Shown here piece by piece: positions 1 to 7,517 of a DNA stretch of 38,360 bases. The stretch lies in assembly GCA_026708265.1 (NCBI GenBank), contig JAPOVI010000210.1:1-38360 (forward strand), read 5' to 3'. The stretch comes from Acidobacteriota bacterium (GTDB taxonomy: Bacteria; Acidobacteriota; Vicinamibacteria; Vicinamibacterales; UBA8438). The position numbers and the translations under genes were made by a program. Each line of letters opens with the position of its first letter. Position 1 is the first letter of the stretch. The notes beneath the pieces were generated by a model that saw only the letters and a program-made list of their open reading frames with translations, ran no database searches and was not told where the DNA came from.

Positions 1-1
1 G

Positions 2-1090
2 GCCCGGCCGGCGCTGGCGCTCGCCGCGTCGGGGCTGGCCCTGGCGCTCGCGGCCGGTGCGGTGCTGCCGGCGCCCGCCGCGGCGCAGGAGGTTCCGCGC
101 TACGAGCTCGACCCGCTGTGGCCGAGGCTCCCGTTCGGCGACCGCTGGCTCACGGGCGGCCTCGGAGGGATGTGCGTCGGCCCCGAGGATCGGGTCATCA
201 TCCTCAACCGGCAGAACGTCGTCCCCGCCGACCTCGACGGAGCGCAGCAGGCGCCGCCCGTCATCGAGCTCGACCCCGAGGGCAACGTGGTCCGAGGGTG
301 GGGCGACCCGGCGCGCATCGGCGACCGCCTGCACGACTGCCACGTGGAGGCGGACGGGAGCATCTGGATCGTCGCCGCAGGCACCGGCGTGGTGCAGAAG
401 TACTCCGCCGACGGGAGCGAGCTGCTGCTCCAGATCGGGGAGACCGGGAAGTACGACTCATCGGACGGCACGCGCGGGGGCCGGCCGCTCAACTCCGACC
501 GCGCGCAGTTCTTCCTGCCCGCCAGCCTCGACGTCGACGCGCAGACCGGCGAGATCTACGTCGCGGACGGCGAGACCGCGGCCGGCAACTTCCGCATCGC
601 GGTCCTCGACCGGGAGGGGAAGTTCCTGCGGCAGTGGCGGCTCCACCGCGCCGCGGGCGAGGAGGGCATCACGCCGCTCCCCCACTGCCTGCGCGTGTCG
701 GGCGACGGGCTGGTCTACGTCTGCGACCGGCAGGCCGACCGCATCCAGGTGTTCGACCGCGCCGGCCGCTTCGTCCGCAACATCGACGTGCCGTTCGATC
801 CGGTCACCCCGCGCGACGAGAGCCGCACGGGCACCCGCGGCACGGCGGTGGTGCTGGCGTTCTCGCCCGATCCGGAGCAGCGCCTGCTCTACGTCCTCAA
901 CCAGAACCGCGTGATGGTCGACGTGCTCGACCGGCGGAGCGGCGAGGTCCTGGCGAGCTTCGGCGGCGGCCCCGGCCGCTACCGGGGTCAGTTCACGCTG
1001 CCCCACGGCATCGGCGTCGACTCCGCCGGCAACGTCTACGTGGCCGAGCAGGAGGGCCGGCGCATCCAGAAGTTCGTCGTCGTGAACTGA
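2..1090 (+). CDS. Secreted NHL/6-bladed beta-propeller protein, 5' end outside the window
   Basis: The frame is open from the first bases of the window, and the hydrophobic Ala/Leu run before APAAAQ is the end of a Sec signal peptide. The true start therefore lies upstream; the internal GTG at 62 would cut the signal in half. The rest is about 335 residues of repeated units of the type 'DPEGNVVRGWG', 'DREGKFLRQW', 'DRAGRFVRNI' and 'HGIGVDSAGNVYVAEQEGRRIQKF', which is the NHL-repeat pattern of six-bladed propellers. Such proteins are exported and often bind ligands or act as lactonase- or lyase-like enzymes, but no catalytic set is evident here. The stop is one base before the next ATG, so it is probably co-transcribed with the retropepsin-like gene. 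Confidence 0.8.
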   Translation, partial: ARPALALAASGLALALAAGAVLPAPAAAQEVPRYELDPLWPRLPFGDRWLTGGLGGMCVGPEDRVIILNRQNVVPADLDGAQQAPPVIELDPEGNVVRGWGDPARIGDRLHDCHVEADGSIWIVAAGTGVVQKYSADGSELLLQIGETGKYDSSDGTRGGRPLNSDRAQFFLPASLDVDAQTGEIYVADGETAAGNFRIAVLDREGKFLRQWRLHRAAGEEGITPLPHCLRVSGDGLVYVCDRQADRIQVFDRAGRFVRNIDVPFDPVTPRDESRTGTRGTAVVLAFSPDPEQRLLYVLNQNRVMVDVLDRRSGEVLASFGGGPGRYRGQFTLPHGIGVDSAGNVYVAEQEGRRIQKFVVVN

Positions 1091-1091
1091 C

Positions 1092-1451
1092 ATGGGAATC
1101 CTGTACGTCACGGCGACCATCCGCAACCCGGCCGAACCGTCCCGCACCTGGAGCGGGCGGTTTCTGGTCGACACCGGGGCGATCGACTCGCTCGTCCCAC
1201 GGCAGCACCTGGAGGGCATCGGCCTGCGGCCCAGGGGAAAGCGGACCTACCGCCTCGCCGATGGCCGTGCGACCGACATCGACATCACGAGCGGCGACAT
1301 CGAGGTGCTGGGCGAACTCACGGCCGGCGTCATCGTCTGCGGCGACCCCGACGCCGAGCCGTTGCTCGGCGTCACGGCGCTCGAGTCCGCCGGCTTCGAG
1401 ATCGATCCGCAGAACCAGCGCTTGAAGAAACTGCCGGCCCTGCGGCTGTAG
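1092..1451 (+). CDS. Small retropepsin-like aspartic protease domain protein
   Basis: This 119-residue protein shows the two hallmarks of the single-domain clan AA (retropepsin-like) fold. One is the catalytic loop 'FLVDTGAIDSLVP' at about residues 25-37, with Asp in DTGA. The other is a C-terminal 'LLGVTALESAGFEIDP' at about 94-109, matching the LLG-x-x-x-L-x-x-x-G-x-x-ID pattern of bacterial members. There is no signal peptide, so it is predicted to be cytoplasmic, unlike its upstream neighbour. Such proteins work as homodimers because each chain brings one Asp. It starts one base after the stop of the propeller gene, implying translational coupling. Its substrate cannot be told from the sequence. 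Confidence 0.75.
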   Translation: MGILYVTATIRNPAEPSRTWSGRFLVDTGAIDSLVPRQHLEGIGLRPRGKRTYRLADGRATDIDITSGDIEVLGELTAGVIVCGDPDAEPLLGVTALESAGFEIDPQNQRLKKLPALRL

Positions 1452-1579
1452 TGCGCCCTTGCGGGCACGTTGGCACTCTGCGCGGGCGTGTCATGCTCCA
1501 GGGCACGTCCTGCGGCGCAGACTCCTGGGCCGGGGCACGATCGGGTCGTCGCTCCGTGAAGCACGAAAGGACGGGTGAA

Positions 1580-2611
1580 ATGGGCAGCAGAATCGTCTCG
1601 TCGGTGGGTGCGGTCATCGCGGGAGCCGCGCTCCTGTCGCTCGCTGCCGCCCCGGCCGCCGGCCAGGACGCCGCGCCCAGAACGCCGTGGGGCGATCCGG
1701 ACCTGCAGGGCGTCTGGGACTTCCGGACCATCACCCCGCTGGAGCGCCCCGCGGAGTTGGCCGACCGCGAGTTCCTGTCGGCGGAGGAGGCCGCGAGCCT
1801 CGAGCAGGATGTCGTCCAGCGGGACGCGCGCCTGCTGGACCGCGCGCCCGAGAGGACGGCCGCGGGCGGCAACGTGGACCGGCGGGCGGACGGCACGCCG
1901 GGGTTCTACAACAACTTCTGGCTGGACACCGGCACGAGCACCATCGGGACCCGGCGGACGTCGCTGGTCATCGATCCGCCGAACGGCCGCATTCCGGATC
2001 TGACCCCGAGCGGACAGCGGCGGGCCGAGGAGCAGCGCGCCTACCAGGCCGAGCATCCCGCGGACTCCTGGCTGGACCTCGACGCCGGCGACCGGTGCCT
2101 CCTGGGCCTGAACGCGGGACCGCCCATCGTGCCGGCCGCCTACAACCAGAACCTGCAGGTGTTCCAGACCCCGGACCACGTGATGCTGCTCACCGAGATG
2201 GTGCACACGGTGCGCGCCGTGCCCCTCGACGGTCGGCCGCCCTTGCCCGAGCACATCCGCCAGTGGTCGGGTGATGCGCGCGGCCGCTGGGAGGGCGACA
2301 CGCTGGTCATCGAGACGACGAACTTCGTCGGCGACCGCCGGTGGACGACGTCCAACCCCATGGGCGCGCTCGGCTCCAGCAAGAGCCTGACGCTGGTCGA
2401 ACGGCTGACCCGCATCGACGCGGACACGCTGGACTACACGTTCACCGTGACCGACCCGGAGTGGTGGCCGCGCCCGTGGACGGCATCGATCCCGATGCGG
2501 CGCAGCGACGCTCCGCTGTTCGAGTACGCCTGCCACGAGGGCAACTACAGCATGCCCAACATGCTGGCCGGGGCGCGCGCGGAGGAGCGGGCCGCGGCCG
2601 AGCAGCCGTGA
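1580..2611 (+). CDS. Secreted DPDLQGVW-family protein, function unknown
   Basis: The chosen ATG gives 343 residues starting with a clean Sec signal (MGSRIVSSVGAVIAGAALL, cleaved near AAPAAGQ). AAGGA lies about nine bases upstream, and longer in-frame starts would bury the signal. The mature protein opens with 'RTPWGDPDLQGVWDF', the signature of a large paralogous family that I associate with Acidobacteriota genomes. Other recognisable family motifs are 'GRWEGDTLVIETTNF' (about 230-245), 'LTLVERLTRIDADTLDYTFTV' and 'FEYACHEGNYSMPNML' near the C terminus. The family is predicted to be periplasmic and has no established reaction. It faces the next gene tail to tail. Confidence 0.8.
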   Translation: MGSRIVSSVGAVIAGAALLSLAAAPAAGQDAAPRTPWGDPDLQGVWDFRTITPLERPAELADREFLSAEEAASLEQDVVQRDARLLDRAPERTAAGGNVDRRADGTPGFYNNFWLDTGTSTIGTRRTSLVIDPPNGRIPDLTPSGQRRAEEQRAYQAEHPADSWLDLDAGDRCLLGLNAGPPIVPAAYNQNLQVFQTPDHVMLLTEMVHTVRAVPLDGRPPLPEHIRQWSGDARGRWEGDTLVIETTNFVGDRRWTTSNPMGALGSSKSLTLVERLTRIDADTLDYTFTVTDPEWWPRPWTASIPMRRSDAPLFEYACHEGNYSMPNMLAGARAEERAAAEQP

Positions 2612-2663
2612 GCGCCACGAGGCCGGCCAGCGTCGTCGCGGTCCCAACCGCACGCGGCCCGAG

Positions 2664-3602
2664 CTACGGCTGAGAGGGGTCCTCGGCCCAGCCGAGATAG
2701 GTCTTCTCGGGAATGAAGTACATGTGCGCCGTGTACGTCCCTGGCGGCCCGTCGGGTCTCCCGTAGTGCAGCAGGTGCAAGTTGTCGAGCGGGGGGATGG
2801 GCACGCTGTTCAGGGGCAGCTCGGGCCAGGAGGCACCGGCGGCCAGGTCCTGCTGCCGGAAGACGTACTCGATGAAGATCAGCCGGCCCTCCGCCTCGCC
2901 GTAGATCACCCCGTCGTCGCCGGTCGTCGCCGGGTCGCGCGTGGTGGACACCGACCCGTCGGTGAAGTGGCGTCCCATCTGCGGGCAGAAGTCGTTCGGA
3001 TACTCGGCGCACGCGAACAGCGTGAACCGCGGCGGGAGGCTCGTGACCGGAGGCAGCTCGCCGGCCGGCACGGTCGGGGAGGCCGGCCCCGCGGGCGGCA
3101 GGAAGTGCCACAGCCAGAGGTACCGGTTGGCCTCCGTGGACTCCGCCTCGAGGAAGTCGACGCTCAGGTACTGGGGAGCGGGGAAGTCCAGCCCTCGCAG
3201 GCTCAGGTGCCGGAAGCTCCGGCCGGCCACGAGGTCCGACTGCCGGACGAGATAGCCGGCGGCCACGACGGCGCCGTTCTCGACCTGGTACACGGCCCCT
3301 TGCGTCGGATCGTCCTTCTCGTCCGCCGCCCAGTGGCGCAGCGCGTCGAACCCGTGGTGCTCGCCGCCGTCGTCCCGCCGAAACGACAGGCCGCCGCCGG
3401 CCAGGAAGACGCCTCGGTCCGCGAGCTCGCGCGCGTAGCGGAACTCCGGCGGCAGGTCGCTCACGCGCGGCAACGCCTGCAGCGCGGCCGCCCGGTCCGC
3501 GTCGACCTGCTGGGCGGCGACCGGATGCGTTCCCAACGCAGCGGCACCACACAGCAAGGCGCCCACCAACACAAGCCGCGCCGAACTCTGGTGCATGCTC
3601 AC
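2664..3602 (-). CDS. Secreted protein with duplicated domain, function unknown
   Basis: The 312-residue product has a Sec signal (SARLVLVGALLCGAAAL, cleaved near HPVAAQ). GTG at 3602 is preferred because GGGGGAGG lies seven bases upstream of it; the ATG two codons later (3596) is possible but 13 bases away. Two parts look like copies of one domain: 'GAVYQVENGAVVAAGYLVRQSDLVAG' (about 115-140) and 'GVIYGEAEGRLIFIEYVFRQQDLAAG' (about 225-250). Each is followed by segments such as 'PLDNLHLLHYG' and 'YTAHMYFIPEKTYLGW'. It may be related to TTHB210-like/DUF5602 proteins, but I cannot name the family with confidence. No catalytic motif is evident. Confidence 0.65.
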   Translation of the reverse strand: MSMHQSSARLVLVGALLCGAAALGTHPVAAQQVDADRAAALQALPRVSDLPPEFRYARELADRGVFLAGGGLSFRRDDGGEHHGFDALRHWAADEKDDPTQGAVYQVENGAVVAAGYLVRQSDLVAGRSFRHLSLRGLDFPAPQYLSVDFLEAESTEANRYLWLWHFLPPAGPASPTVPAGELPPVTSLPPRFTLFACAEYPNDFCPQMGRHFTDGSVSTTRDPATTGDDGVIYGEAEGRLIFIEYVFRQQDLAAGASWPELPLNSVPIPPLDNLHLLHYGRPDGPPGTYTAHMYFIPEKTYLGWAEDPSQP

Positions 3603-3770
3603 GTTCTCGCCTCCCCCGGAGCCGGTCCGCTCCTGCTCGGTCTCGGTCGTGCACCATATCACGCGCGGCCCGGCTCCCAATTCGGGCTCGCCGACCATCG
3701 CCCTCGGGCGGACGCCGCCGAAGCCCGATCTCCAGGCCGGCGCCGGCCCCAGGAGCGAACGCGTCGGCGC

Positions 3771-3776
3771 TATGAT
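3771..3776 (+). promoter_or_regulatory. Candidate -10 element for the 53-residue membrane peptide gene
   Basis: TATGAT matches five of six consensus positions in otherwise very GC-rich DNA. It sits 23 bases before the start codon and is followed by a GAGGTGAG ribosome-binding site. No convincing -35 hexamer is seen 16-18 bases upstream. Confidence 0.35.
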
Positions 3777-3799
3777 CGGGCCGATACGAGGTGAGACCG

Positions 3800-3961
3800 A
3801 TGGCGGAAAGGACACCGGCGAACGCCGGGATCGGCTTCCTGGGCTTCGGCAGCGCCCTGGCAATCACGATCTCCTGGTCGCTGCACGAATCGATCCTGTG
3901 GGCGGTCCTCCACGGCTTCTTCTCGTGGTTCTACGTCGTCTACTACGCCGCCACCCGCTAG
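3800..3961 (+). CDS. 53-residue single-pass membrane peptide
   Basis: The ATG at 3800 is preceded by a strong GAGGTGAG ribosome-binding site and opens a 53-codon frame ending in TAG. After a short polar N terminus (MAERTPANAG) comes a hydrophobic stretch 'FLGFGSALAITISW', then 'SLHESILWAVLHGFFSWFYV' and 'VYYAATR'. The pattern GFGSALA...SW...H.SILWA..HG..SWFYV.YY resembles a widespread family of tiny membrane proteins of unknown function found in many bacteria. It ends 10 bases before the PQQ dehydrogenase start, so the two are probably co-transcribed. The good ribosome-binding site and family-like sequence argue that it is real despite its size. Confidence 0.7.
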   Translation: MAERTPANAGIGFLGFGSALAITISWSLHESILWAVLHGFFSWFYVVYYAATR

Positions 3962-3971
3962 GACAGCCACC

Positions 3972-6014
3972 ATGCGTGCTTTCGCCCCGGTGATCATCAC
4001 GGCGCTGACGCTGGCGCACGCGGCGCCCGCGGCGCCTCAGCCGTCCGCGGAGACACAGCCGCCGGCCGAAACGCAACCATCCGCCGACGCGCGGCCGGCC
4101 ATCCCGGAGTGGAGCTACTTCGGGGCCGACGCGGCCTTCACGCGCTACTCGCCGCTCGATCAGATCGACCAGAGCAACGTCGGCGAGCTCGAGATCGCCT
4201 GGCGGCGGCCGGCCGACGATTCGGAGTTGCGGGCGGCGTTCCCGGACCTGGAGGCGAACGCCTACCTGCGCTCGACGCCGATCCTGGTCGACGGCGTGCT
4301 CTACGCACCCAACGCGCTGGGCCTGCTCGAGGCGTTCGACCCCGCCACGGGCGAGACGGTGTGGCGCCAGACACCGTTCGATGCCACCGAGCAGGAGGTG
4401 GCGGGCAGCAGCACGCGCGGCGCGGCCTACTGGACCGACGGCACGGCCCGCCGGCTGCTGCTGGTCCGCGGCGGCTACCTCTACGCGCTCGACGCGGCGA
4501 CCGGCCGGCGGGTGCAGGCGTTCGGCCTTGCCGACCAGGGGCGGGTGGACCTCGACTGGGAGCACGAGCTGGCCGGCGAGTTCGACTGGACCGGCAGTCC
4601 GATCGTCGTGGGGAACGTCGTGGTCGTCGCCGGCATCACCGGGGGCGCCGGCGACGGCGGCGTGGTTCGCGAGGCGGCACCGGAGGATGTCCGCGGCTTC
4701 GACGTGCGGACGGGCGAGTTGCTGTGGACCTTCCACGTCGTGCCGCGGGACGGGGAGCTCGGCGCGGACACCTGGGGCGACGGCTCGGGCGCCTACTCGG
4801 GCGATCTGGGCTCGTGGTGCTGCCTGGCCGCCGACGAGGAGCTGGGTCTCGTCTACGTGCCGCTCTCGGCGCCGACCGGCATGGTCTACGGCGGCCACCG
4901 GCCGGGGGACAACCTCTTCTCGGACACCCTCGTCGCGCTCGACGCCGCCACCGGCGAGCGGGTCTGGCACTTCCAGATGGTGCACCACGACGTCTGGGAG
5001 TACGACACCGTGGGGCCGCCGACCCTGGGCGAGATCACGGTCGACGGCCGGCGCATCAAGGCGGTGATGCAGCCGAGCAAGACGGCGTTCCTCTACGTCT
5101 TCGACCGCGAGAGCGGCGAGCCGGTGTGGCCCATCGAGGAGCGCCCGGTGCCGCAGTCGGTCGTGCCCGGCGAGCGCACCTCGCCGACGCAGCCGTTCCC
5201 CACGAAGCCGCCGCCGTTCGACCGGCAGGGGGTCACCGTCGAAGACCTCATCGACTTCACGCCGGAGCTCCGCGCCGCGGCCCTCGAGGCGGTCGAGCGC
5301 CTCGTGCTCGGCCCGCTCTTCACGCCGCCGTGGCCGCGCAACGGCGACGTCGGCGGCAAGCTGGGCACGCTGGCCGTGCCCGGCGGCTGGGGCGCCGGCA
5401 ACTGGCACACCGGCGCCTTCGACCCCGAGACCGGCATCTACTACGCCGTCTCGCACACGATGCCGACGGTCTGGAGCGTCGCCCCGCCGGACGTCGAGGA
5501 CGCCACGCTGGCCTGGGCCACCCCGCGGGGCGAGGAGTTGCGCGTCCCGACCCCGCGCCCGCACGGGCTCCCGATCACGAAGCCGCCCTACGGCCGCATC
5601 ACCGCCCTCGACCTCAACCGCGGCGAGCTGGCGTGGATGGCGCCCAACGGCGACGGCCCCCGCAACCACCCGCTGCTGCGGGACCTCGACCTCCCGCCGC
5701 TCGGCATTCCCAACCGCCCGGCCCCGCTGGTGACCGGCAGCCTGCTCTTCCTTGGCGAGGGGAGCGACGCCGTCATCGGCATCCTCCGCCCCGACGGCGA
5801 CCCGGACGATCCGGAGCAGGACCAGTCCTGGCGCTGGGGGAAGAAGTTCCGCGCCTACGACAAGGCCACCGGCGACGTGGTGTGGGAGACCGAGCTCCCC
5901 GGCGGGACGACGGGCGGCCCGATGACCTACCTCCACGAGGGCCGGCAGTACGTCGTCGTTGCGGTCGGGGAGCGGGACCAGATCCCGGAGTGGGTGGCGC
6001 TGGCCCTCCCGTAG
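3972..6014 (+). CDS. Secreted PQQ-type beta-propeller dehydrogenase (quinoprotein glucose dehydrogenase-like)
   Basis: The product has 680 residues with an N-terminal Sec signal (about 1-22) and a Pro/Ala/Glu-rich linker (about 23-43). PQQ propeller repeats follow from 'WSYFGADAAFTRYSPLDQI' onward. Diagnostic features are 'SNVGELEIAWRR', repeated 'FD..TGE.VW' and 'LDAATG' blade motifs, adjacent cysteines in 'GSWCCLAADEE' (283-284), and 'HHDVWEYD' (338-345). The last matches the HHD-x-W-(D/E)-x-D signature of quinoprotein dehydrogenases, which supplies the catalytic acidic residue. The family oxidises sugars or alcohols in the periplasm with PQQ and Ca2+ and passes electrons to quinone or a cytochrome. 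There are no membrane helices, so it is soluble, unlike E. coli Gcd. The substrate is not predictable. Confidence 0.85.
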   Translation: MRAFAPVIITALTLAHAAPAAPQPSAETQPPAETQPSADARPAIPEWSYFGADAAFTRYSPLDQIDQSNVGELEIAWRRPADDSELRAAFPDLEANAYLRSTPILVDGVLYAPNALGLLEAFDPATGETVWRQTPFDATEQEVAGSSTRGAAYWTDGTARRLLLVRGGYLYALDAATGRRVQAFGLADQGRVDLDWEHELAGEFDWTGSPIVVGNVVVVAGITGGAGDGGVVREAAPEDVRGFDVRTGELLWTFHVVPRDGELGADTWGDGSGAYSGDLGSWCCLAADEELGLVYVPLSAPTGMVYGGHRPGDNLFSDTLVALDAATGERVWHFQMVHHDVWEYDTVGPPTLGEITVDGRRIKAVMQPSKTAFLYVFDRESGEPVWPIEERPVPQSVVPGERTSPTQPFPTKPPPFDRQGVTVEDLIDFTPELRAAALEAVERLVLGPLFTPPWPRNGDVGGKLGTLAVPGGWGAGNWHTGAFDPETGIYYAVSHTMPTVWSVAPPDVEDATLAWATPRGEELRVPTPRPHGLPITKPPYGRITALDLNRGELAWMAPNGDGPRNHPLLRDLDLPPLGIPNRPAPLVTGSLLFLGEGSDAVIGILRPDGDPDDPEQDQSWRWGKKFRAYDKATGDVVWETELPGGTTGGPMTYLHEGRQYVVVAVGERDQIPEWVALALP

Positions 6015-6050
6015 GCGCGCCAGGAGGGCGTGTCGGGCGTCCGCGCCTAC
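6011..6050. terminator. Hairpin shared by two convergent genes
   Basis: GTAGGCGCG (6011-6019) and CGCGCCTAC (6042-6050) form a perfect 9-bp stem with a 22-base loop. The stop codon of each convergent gene lies inside one arm (6012-6014 on +, 6047-6049 on -). There is no U-tract, so a classical intrinsic terminator is not proven. A role as a bidirectional 3'-end hairpin is inferred. Confidence 0.45.
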
Positions 6051-6525
6051 AGGTCCTTCGCCATGGCCACCGCCGCCATGCGCTGGTTGTTGCGGAGCAC
6101 CACTTCCGTCCTTTCGAGAACGCCGTAGCCCAGGCCCGAGTAGAACTGCTCGGCGTTGAGAGAGGCGTGGAGCGTCAGACGGGCCACAGCGCCGTCCCTG
6201 GCTATTCGCTCGATCTCCTGCACCAGCGCGGTACCGCACCCCTGCCGGGCACCCTCAGGGGCGACGTAGACGGCCCGCAGCTCCGCGGTCGCCAGCACGA
6301 GAGCCCCGATCCCGACGGGGCGCCCGTCCAGCTCGGCCACGAGGCGGATCTCGCCGTCGGCGTTCGACCTTAGGCGGCGCACGTTCTCGTCGGTCGACGG
6401 GACGACCCACCCCTCGATCGCCCCTGGGAGTAGTGACTCCCGGCGAGCCCCCGAATGGCCCGCTCGTGGATCTCAAGATACAGCCGAATCTCATCGTCCC
6501 GGAGGGCGCGAACGGTCAACGCCAT
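6047..6525 (-). pseudogene. GNAT acetyltransferase, frameshifted
   Basis: Two adjoining frames on the minus strand together make one GNAT protein. The N-terminal part starts at ATG 6525 (MALTVRALRDDEIRLY...) and runs to 'GLAGSHYS'. The C-terminal part begins 'AIEGWVVPSTDENVRRLR' and includes 'ELRAVYVAPEGARQGCGTALV', the acetyl-CoA-binding motif A, and 'LHASLNAEQFYSGLGY'. The break is at about 6421-6430, at a GGGG (6421-6424) or CCC (6426-6428) run as read on the minus strand. Adding one base to either run restores a continuous frame of about 160 residues, the normal GNAT length. It may be a true frameshift or a homopolymer error in the assembly. An alternative start is ATG 6534. Confidence 0.75.
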
Positions 6526-6601
6526 GCGGAGCATAGTGCCGGGAGGGGCGCGGCCCCGACCGGGCAGTGTCCCAAGTCGAGATCGTGCCTGTCGTGCGGC
6601 T

Positions 6602-7114
6602 TCAGCGTGGCTGCGCCACACGCTGCAAGAGGCGATCGTAGACCACGGAATGCAGCGAGTGGTGTCCCGCAATCTGCGTGGTGTGTCTCAGAATGTCCAG
6701 GGCCCGGTCGGCATGTCGCCTCCAGCTGGGGTCACCGGACCCGAAGGCACATTCCGCCGTCGCACCCTCGATGCGCCCGAGAGCCACCAGCGCATGCTCG
6801 GCGTCTTCCTGAGACATCCTGAGAGCTTCCTGTGTCGCAGCCAGAGTCTCCAGGGTCGCGGAGAGATTCCCGGCCTGCGTCGACATCGACCCCTCGATGC
6901 GGCGCCGCACCTCCTTTTCCTCCGCGGCGGCATCGGCCTGGTACAAATGATCGACTACGAGTCCGGCCGCAGCCACAGCAGCCACGACAGCCCTGCCGGC
7001 CACGCGTCTGGCAAACCTCGAAACGTTCGCATCGCGCCGGTCGCGCCATTCATGGCGGACCGCGAGGGCGAACGGGAGCAGTGGCACGAGGATCTTCAAT
7101 CCGAGCACAAGCAC
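6602..7114 (-). CDS. Membrane-anchored protein with coiled-coil segment, function unknown
   Basis: The 170-residue product starts at GTG 7114, supported by GGAAGG six bases upstream. The first about 15 residues are hydrophobic (LKILVPLLPFALAV). A second hydrophobic segment, 'AGRAVVAAVAAAGLVVDHLY', spans about 39-58. A helical heptad-like region rich in Glu/Ala/Leu follows (about 65-115, with 'LSATLETLAATQEALRMSQEDAEHAL'), and the C-terminal tail contains 'ILRHTTQIAGHHSLHSVVYDRLLQ'. The layout suggests a membrane protein with a long soluble C-terminal helical part. I recognise no family. The local DNA is less GC-rich than the flanks, as in the ATPase gene next to it. Confidence 0.55.
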   Translation of the reverse strand: MLVLGLKILVPLLPFALAVRHEWRDRRDANVSRFARRVAGRAVVAAVAAAGLVVDHLYQADAAAEEKEVRRRIEGSMSTQAGNLSATLETLAATQEALRMSQEDAEHALVALGRIEGATAECAFGSGDPSWRRHADRALDILRHTTQIAGHHSLHSVVYDRLLQRVAQPR

Positions 7115-7517
7115 GGGGTACCTTCCATTCGGGCGGAGGCGCCACGCTGGTCAGTTGGCAGACGCGCGGATTTGGCGTGGCCACGCACCCTGCACCATAG
7201 GCCCAGAGCGCCACTGTCCCCCGCCGACGGACTCACCGAGATCGGTGATCGACGCATGCCACACCTCGTCATTCAGGCGACGATTGTCACACGGATGTCG
7301 AGTGTCTGGCGACTGAAGGTAGGGCAGTGCCTCGACATCCGCTCGCCTGCCCTGAGCGCGCGGGGGGTGCGGCGTCCTGACGAAGCCCGGGATCGCCGAG
7401 ACGGAAAGGGGCCTGGGTGTCGCGACGTGCAGGAACCTGGGTGACCAGTGCCTCCCCGTTTGGCCAGCGCAGTCTGCTCCGGCATCCAGCGCTTCACCTG
7501 CACGGAAACGATGCAAG
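7115..7517. other. 403-base non-coding stretch with one inverted repeat
   Basis: No frame here has family-like sequence or a good ribosome-binding site. The 122-codon open frame at 7151-7516 on the minus strand reads as low-complexity Arg/Pro/Gly sequence. The only structure seen is the 11-bp inverted repeat at 7292-7341. The stretch separates the ATPase gene from the membrane-protein gene on the same strand and should hold the terminator of the first and the promoter of the second. Confidence 0.5.
7292..7341. repeat. Perfect 11-bp inverted repeat, 28-base loop
   Basis: CGGATGTCGAG (7292-7302) pairs exactly with CTCGACATCCG (7331-7341). It lies about 175 bases past the stop of the minus-strand ATPase gene. 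It could be a transcript 3'-end hairpin or a protein-binding site. No T-run follows on either strand. Confidence 0.5.

Noticed and set aside
3864-6239. 791-codon open frame on the minus strand opposite the PQQ dehydrogenase gene
   Set aside because: Arg/Gly/Pro/Ala-biased with no domain; it is the antisense shadow of a clear plus-strand gene in very GC-rich DNA.
7151-7516. 122-codon minus-strand frame in the gap before the ATPase stop
   Set aside because: Low-complexity composition, no ribosome-binding site and no family resemblance.
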